Source of the DNA: VRUE01 sp963737575
GTDB taxonomy: Bacteria; Actinomycetota; Thermoleophilia; Solirubrobacterales; 70-9
DNA length: 64,000 nt
Direction of reading: 5' to 3'
Assembly (NCBI GenBank): GCA_963737575.1
Contig: CAVTTJ010000009.1
Coordinates: forward strand, 434,001-498,000
The translations under genes and the position numbers were made by a program. Below, piece after piece: positions 60,480-64,000 of this stretch (position 1 is the first letter of the stretch; the number at the start of each line of letters is the position of its first letter). A model generated the notes under the pieces. The model was given only the letters and a program-made list of their open reading frames with translations. It was not told the origin of the DNA and did not search any database.

Positions 60480-61544
60480 ATGGGATCAGAATTTGCCGCC
60501 AACGCGGCCACGGCGGTTTCGTCGCTCATTGCCTACGAGCGAGAGATCCTCCCGCTCGTGCGCGGCGAGTTGGACCGCTGGCGGCTGCGTGCTTTGGCCA
60601 TTCCCGACCCCCTCCTGCGAGCCGGTGCGATCTCGGCCCTGCAAACGAATGGCCGAAACCCCGAAGCCACGGCGGTCTTCGCGATCCTGGCCCCGCCGGC
60701 GCGTCGAGCCGAGGCGCTGCAGGCGATAGCGCCTTTGCAGATCGCGATCGACTATCTGGACTCGATCGGCGAGGAGCGGGTAGGCGATCCACTGGCGGAT
60801 GGCCTTGCACTGCACGCGGCGATCTGTGACGCCGTTTCTCCCGGAACCAAGCCAGGCGACTATTACGTTCATCACCCACAGCGCGAGGACGGCGGCTACC
60901 TGGATGCCTTGGTAGGCGCCTGCCAAGACGCGGTGGCGCAACTGCCCGCCTCCGAGCGGATGCTGCCGCTGCTCCGGCGCAGCGCCAACCGCTGCGGCGA
61001 GGGACAGAGCTACACACATGCCGCGGCGCGGGCCGGCGCAGACGAGCTCGAGGCGTGGGCGGGCCGGCATGAGGCCGCGCCGGGATACCTCTGGTGGGAG
61101 CTGGCAGCCGGGGCTTGCTCTTCTGTGGCGACCCACGCCCTGATCGCCGCCGCGGCCGACCCTAGGACGACGGCCGATGAGGCGGCCCAGATCGATGCGG
61201 CCTATTTCCCTCCGATCGGGGCACTGACCGTGCTGCTCGACGACCTGATCGACCGCGAGGACGACCTCGAGGCCGGTGAGCACAACTACCTGAGCTACTT
61301 CGTCGACAGCGAGCAGGCGGCGAATCGGATCGGCCTGCTCGCCGGCCGTGCCAAAGCAGCCGTCGCGCATCTGCCCCACGCGCGCAGACACCGCGCCATC
61401 CTCGCCGGGGTCGCCGGCTACTACCTGAGCGCTCCCAGCGCCGACAGTGGATACGCTCGGCCGATCAGGGGGCGTCTGTTCGAATCACTCGACCCGACCG
61501 TGCGGTTGATCATGGTCGCGATGCGCCTGCGCCGCCATGGATGA
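60480..61544 (+). CDS. YtpB-like (DUF2600) terpene synthase
   Basis: 354 residues, all-helical. DYLDSIGEERVGDPLADGL matches the first acidic motif and TVLLDDLIDREDDLEAGEHN with YLSYFVDSEQAA the later motif of tetraprenyl-beta-curcumene synthases (DUF2600). Such enzymes cyclise long linear prenyl diphosphates; the product here is unknown. It overlaps the cis-prenyltransferase gene by 8 nt, which suggests substrate hand-over. Confidence 0.85.
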   Translation: MGSEFAANAATAVSSLIAYEREILPLVRGELDRWRLRALAIPDPLLRAGAISALQTNGRNPEATAVFAILAPPARRAEALQAIAPLQIAIDYLDSIGEERVGDPLADGLALHAAICDAVSPGTKPGDYYVHHPQREDGGYLDALVGACQDAVAQLPASERMLPLLRRSANRCGEGQSYTHAAARAGADELEAWAGRHEAAPGYLWWELAAGACSSVATHALIAAAADPRTTADEAAQIDAAYFPPIGALTVLLDDLIDREDDLEAGEHNYLSYFVDSEQAANRIGLLAGRAKAAVAHLPHARRHRAILAGVAGYYLSAPSADSGYARPIRGRLFESLDPTVRLIMVAMRLRRHG

Positions 61545-62259
61545 ACGCCAGGTCCCCGTCCACGTCGCCATCATCACCGATGGCAACGGGCGCTGGGCGA
61601 AGGCGCGCGGGCTGCCGGTGGCCGCGGGACACCGAGCCGGCGCGGAGAACGTGCGAGCGAGACTGCGCGACGCCGTGGACCTCGGGATCGGGGAGCTCAC
61701 CGTCTACGCCCTCTCGACCGAGAACTGGGCCCGCCCCCAGACGGAGGTCAACGATCTGATCGATCTGATTTCGGAGTACATCGACCGGGTCACGCCTGAA
61801 CTCCACGCCGAGAACGTGCGCCTGCGCTTCATCGGCGAGCGCGGCAATCCGGTTCCACCGGGCCTTGCGGAGCGGATGCAGTGGGCCGATGAGTTGACCG
61901 CCGCCAATGATCTGATCACCCTCTTCGTTCCCTTCAACTACAGCGGGCGGGCTGAGATCCTGCGCGCGGCCCGTGCGTTCGAGGGGACGACCGAGGAGGA
62001 ATTCCGGGCCGGCCTCTATGCGCCCGATATGAACGACCCCGAGCTGCTGATACGAACAGGCGGCGAGAGGCGCCTGTCCAACTATCTCCTCTGGCAGGTG
62101 GCCGATTCGGAGCTCGTCTTCTCCGATGAGCTCTGGCCGGACTTTTCGCGCGTCTCCTTCGAGGAGGCGATCGCGGAATGCCGCCGGCGAGAGAAACGTC
62201 GGCGGTCGGATGGCACCGGGCCATGGCCGGCCCGGCAAATGCACCGAGAGAGAAGGTAA
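61537..62259 (+). CDS. uppS: Cis-prenyltransferase (UppS family)
   Basis: 240 residues. The diphosphate-binding loop is AIITDGNGRWAKARGLPVAA, followed by GHRAGAENVRARL, YALSTENWARPQTEV and LLIRTGGERRLSNYLLWQVA. It makes undecaprenyl or a shorter cis-prenyl diphosphate. Thr replaces the common Met in the IxDGNGRW loop. Its coupling to a YtpB-like synthase suggests a dedicated terpenoid role rather than the housekeeping copy. Confidence 0.9.
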   Translation: MDERQVPVHVAIITDGNGRWAKARGLPVAAGHRAGAENVRARLRDAVDLGIGELTVYALSTENWARPQTEVNDLIDLISEYIDRVTPELHAENVRLRFIGERGNPVPPGLAERMQWADELTAANDLITLFVPFNYSGRAEILRAARAFEGTTEEEFRAGLYAPDMNDPELLIRTGGERRLSNYLLWQVADSELVFSDELWPDFSRVSFEEAIAECRRREKRRRSDGTGPWPARQMHRERR

Positions 62260-62482
62260 GCAGGGGGCCGGGCGCCGTGGGCTGGGAAGAGCCCCGATAG
62301 GCGACCGGCCACTCCCTCCTCCACCACGACTCGCCCAGGGACCCGGGAAAGGACCCCGAACGGGCGCGCAGTGGGTACCGCTGTGGCGCCTCCCGGCACA
62401 GGAATCCGGGCTGGCCCCGCTGCCACCCTAGGTGGGGGTGGCATGTTCCCCGAGCCAGGGGGACCCGAGGAAGTCTTGCTCT
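62255..62482 (-). ncRNA. Candidate structured non-coding RNA
   Basis: The 350-nt gap between two convergent genes has no open frame of interest but dense GC-rich secondary structure. A 10-bp closing stem with one bulge (GCAG+GGGGCC at 62260-62269 with GGCCCC+CTGC at 62413-62423) encloses at least four hairpins, including GGGCT/AGCCC, CGCCC/GGGCG, CAGTGG/CCGCTG and CCCGG/CCGGG. A further hairpin, GCCACCC/GGGTGGC, lies outside. A sigma70-like promoter lies upstream on the minus strand. It does not match RNase P, SRP, tmRNA or 6S signatures by eye. Confidence 0.45.
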
Positions 62483-62488
62483 CCGCTA

Positions 62489-62518
62489 ATTAGTACATCA
62501 CTCAACCGCGAAAGTCAA
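62489..62518 (-). promoter_or_regulatory. Sigma70-type promoter for the intergenic RNA
   Basis: On the minus strand TTGACT (62513-62518) is followed after 17 nt by TACTAA (62490-62495), or after 18 nt by ACTAAT. This lies in an AT-richer island that contrasts with its surroundings. Transcription would start near 62482 and run into the structured segment, away from any protein gene. Confidence 0.5.
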
Positions 62519-62610
62519 CAGTCTGGCCCTGACATCGTGGTCAAGCGCAGAAATCAAATAAAACTTCTTTCTACCGCGATCGGGTGAAATTTCAGGCGTG
62601 CGAAATCATC

Positions 62611-63147
62611 TCAGTCGAAGCGGGAGAACTTGAAGCGGCAGTAGTTGAAGCCGTAGGCGATCACCACGTCGTTGGCGAGATTGCCGTTGTGGACGAAGAG
62701 CACGGCGTTGTGCTGATAGCGGGTGATGCGCTCCGCGCGCAGAGCTGCGGCCGCGCGAGCCAGATAGGACTTCTGGAGCTTCAGGAACCCGAACCACTTG
62801 GCAAGATGCCCCGCGTCCTGCAGCGGGCGCGGAACGGCCGAGATCCTGTGCACGGTCCCGTCGAAGATCGCCGCGGCCCTGCCAAGCTTTCCCGCCGCAA
62901 CGGCGAGGCGTTCGGCTTGAACGTCTGAGCGCACGCCCCGAACCGCTTGCTGGGTCGCTTCGACGCCTGGCCTGCAGATCGACTCCAGGCGGTTGACGTA
63001 TTCGGCGCGGTCCGGCCCGACCGCGGCGCCGGCCGATGCGCCCAGCGCCATCACAGCCAGCAACATCGCGCTCACCAATCGGCGCACGCGAAGGCCGCCC
63101 GCTCGAAGGAATGTTTCACGCACCCGTATCGCCCGAAGAAGCTCCAT
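62611..63147 (-). CDS. Secreted protein of unknown function
   Basis: 178 residues from ATG at 63147. A signal peptide (LVSAMLLAVMALGASAGAAVG) precedes a helical, Arg/Ala-rich domain with two cysteines (SICRPGV, YGFNYCRFKF). An N-terminal extension to 63192 is possible but runs deeper into the upstream MMPL gene. It overlaps that gene by 32 nt, so it is likely co-expressed with it. No family is recognised. Confidence 0.65.
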   Translation of the reverse strand: MELLRAIRVRETFLRAGGLRVRRLVSAMLLAVMALGASAGAAVGPDRAEYVNRLESICRPGVEATQQAVRGVRSDVQAERLAVAAGKLGRAAAIFDGTVHRISAVPRPLQDAGHLAKWFGFLKLQKSYLARAAAALRAERITRYQHNAVLFVHNGNLANDVVIAYGFNYCRFKFSRFD

Positions 63148-64000
63148 GGAGGTCAAAACGCGGCAGCACCCGCTGAAGAGCGGTCGGGACATGCCAGACC
63201 CGATCGCCCAGCAATAGCATCAGCGCCGGCAACAGGACGATCCGGACCACCGTAGCGTCCAGCAGGATCGCGACCGTGAGCCCCACGCCGAGCTGGCTCA
63301 CAGTGGCGATCGGCGCGCCGGCGAAGGAGATGAAGACGGCCGCCATGATCGCCGCCGCACCGGTGATCACCCCGGCGGTCTTCTCGAGGCCGAAAGCGAT
63401 TGCGGTCGCGTTGTCGGCGCCGGCATCGCGCCGTTCGCGCATGCGGACGAGAAGAAATACCGCGTAGTCGATCGAGAGGCCGAACGTGACCCCGAAGATC
63501 CCCGCCGCGCCGACCGTGTCGATATAGCTGTGACCGCCCAGCGGGTAGCCCGCGGGGATCTTGCAGATGAGGCTGACGACGCCGACCGCAGCGGCCACCG
63601 AGGCGAGGTTGAGGCAGACCGCCAGCCCGGCCAGTAGCGGCGCGCGGAGGACCGCGACCAACATCAGGAAGGTGATCAGGACGATCGCGCCGATCACCAG
63701 CGGCAGCCGCGACTTGGTTGCGGAGCCGTAGTCGTTGAGGATCGCGGCGCCTCCGCTGACGCCCGTCACCAGGTTGCCTTCCCGCGACAGGCGCTGGGCT
63801 TCGTCGTCGAGGAGCTCGCCCGTTGCCCGAGAGCCGGCGGTGTTGAAGGGGTCGGTGGAGACGACGAGCAGTCGCGCGGCCTGTCCGCCCCGTCCCACAT
63901 TGACCGCCTCGCCCGCAAGGCCGCGGGGAACAGGTGGTGCGCCGTCGATCGCCGAGAGGACGAAGTAACCGGAGTCGAAGAGATGGGGCGAGCGACGACG
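63116..64000 (-). CDS. MMPL/RND-family transporter, C-terminal part (cut by window end)
   Basis: The last about 295 residues of an MMPL-type exporter: a periplasmic-loop end (LFDSGYFVLSAIDGAPPVP) and a cluster of membrane helices (LVIGAIVLITFLMLVAVLRA, AGIFGVTFGLSIDYAVFLLV with GLSIDYAVF as the family motif, GAAAIMAAVFISFAGAPI). Typical members export lipids or hydrophobic compounds with the proton gradient. The N-terminal half lies outside the window. Confidence 0.9.
   Translation of the reverse strand, partial: RRRSPHLFDSGYFVLSAIDGAPPVPRGLAGEAVNVGRGGQAARLLVVSTDPFNTAGSRATGELLDDEAQRLSREGNLVTGVSGGAAILNDYGSATKSRLPLVIGAIVLITFLMLVAVLRAPLLAGLAVCLNLASVAAAVGVVSLICKIPAGYPLGGHSYIDTVGAAGIFGVTFGLSIDYAVFLLVRMRERRDAGADNATAIAFGLEKTAGVITGAAAIMAAVFISFAGAPIATVSQLGVGLTVAILLDATVVRIVLLPALMLLLGDRVWHVPTALQRVLPRFDLHGASSGDTGA

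Noticed and set aside
62365..62400. T-box-like segment (TGGGTACCGC) in the gap after uppS
   Set aside because: It resembles the T-box core, but no aminoacyl-tRNA synthetase or amino-acid gene follows on that strand and the specifier architecture is absent. The bases are better explained as one hairpin of a larger structure.

Overview
The window is about 70% G+C, almost wall-to-wall coding, and looks like the chromosome of an actinobacterial soil lineage, most probably class Thermoleophilia (Solirubrobacterales). This placement is an inference. It rests on a monoderm rod-shape operon (mreBCD, mrdA, rodA) next to an RNase E/G-rplU-rpmA-obgE block, an F420-dependent nitroreductase (Ddn) family protein, DUF2277, DUF2630 and DUF6458 proteins, a WS/DGAT acyltransferase, an encapsulin, and many secreted proteins with glycine- or alanine-rich tails. 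No rRNA, CRISPR array, insertion sequence, integrase or plasmid origin was seen. There is one tRNA, tRNA-Ala(GGC).

Layout. 1-2.8 kb (minus): an HtrA-like protease cut by the window edge, a ZIP transporter, and an open frame that runs straight through the tRNA-Ala gene, joining a PD-(D/E)XK endonuclease-like region to a Phd antitoxin-like region; then a DivIVA-like coiled coil. 2.8-7.6 kb (minus): obgE-proB-proA-nadD-rsfS. 7.7-10.2 kb (plus): a secreted thermolysin-family protease. 10.3-25.6 kb (minus): a long co-directional run of housekeeping genes, clpX-valS-folC-(lipoprotein, small membrane protein, zinc ribbon)-ndk-maf-mreB-mreC-mreD-mrdA-rodA-rne-rplU-rpmA. 25.7-29.8 kb: two GNAT genes, a membrane protein, an M23 peptidase, clpP and tig. 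29.9-45.7 kb: accessory metabolism, stress and transport genes (CtaG, GH15, UlaG-like hydrolase, catalase-like protein, DksA-like protein, FAD oxidoreductase, SnoaL-like, VOC, CBS, MscS, two MFS carriers, UspA, TetR, an acylphosphatase/LigD-phosphoesterase fusion, Ogt). 45.8-55 kb: lipoprotein, beta-propeller, zwf, hydrolase, encapsulated ferritin plus encapsulin shell, GMC oxidoreductase, PKD protein. 55-64 kb: Ddn/TetR pair, a subtilase with RTX repeats, WS/DGAT, a YtpB-like terpene synthase, a cis-prenyltransferase, a candidate structured RNA, a secreted protein and an MMPL transporter cut by the window end.

Points that matter when reading the annotation. (i) Several clearly coding genes have no ATG, GTG or TTG at a sensible start: clpX (CTG behind a strong Shine-Dalgarno), maf and the M23 peptidase (CTG), folC (ATA), and the SnoaL-like gene (ATT). 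They will be truncated by ordinary gene callers. (ii) Several genes are split by single-base shifts: valS, one GNAT gene, the encapsulated ferritin, and possibly mrdA and htrA. Some sit in homopolymers and may be assembly errors. (iii) The ferritin/encapsulin pair reads as one fused gene only because of such a shift. The cargo-loading peptide (LGIGSLRG) and an ATGA stop/start overlap are still present in the +1 frame.
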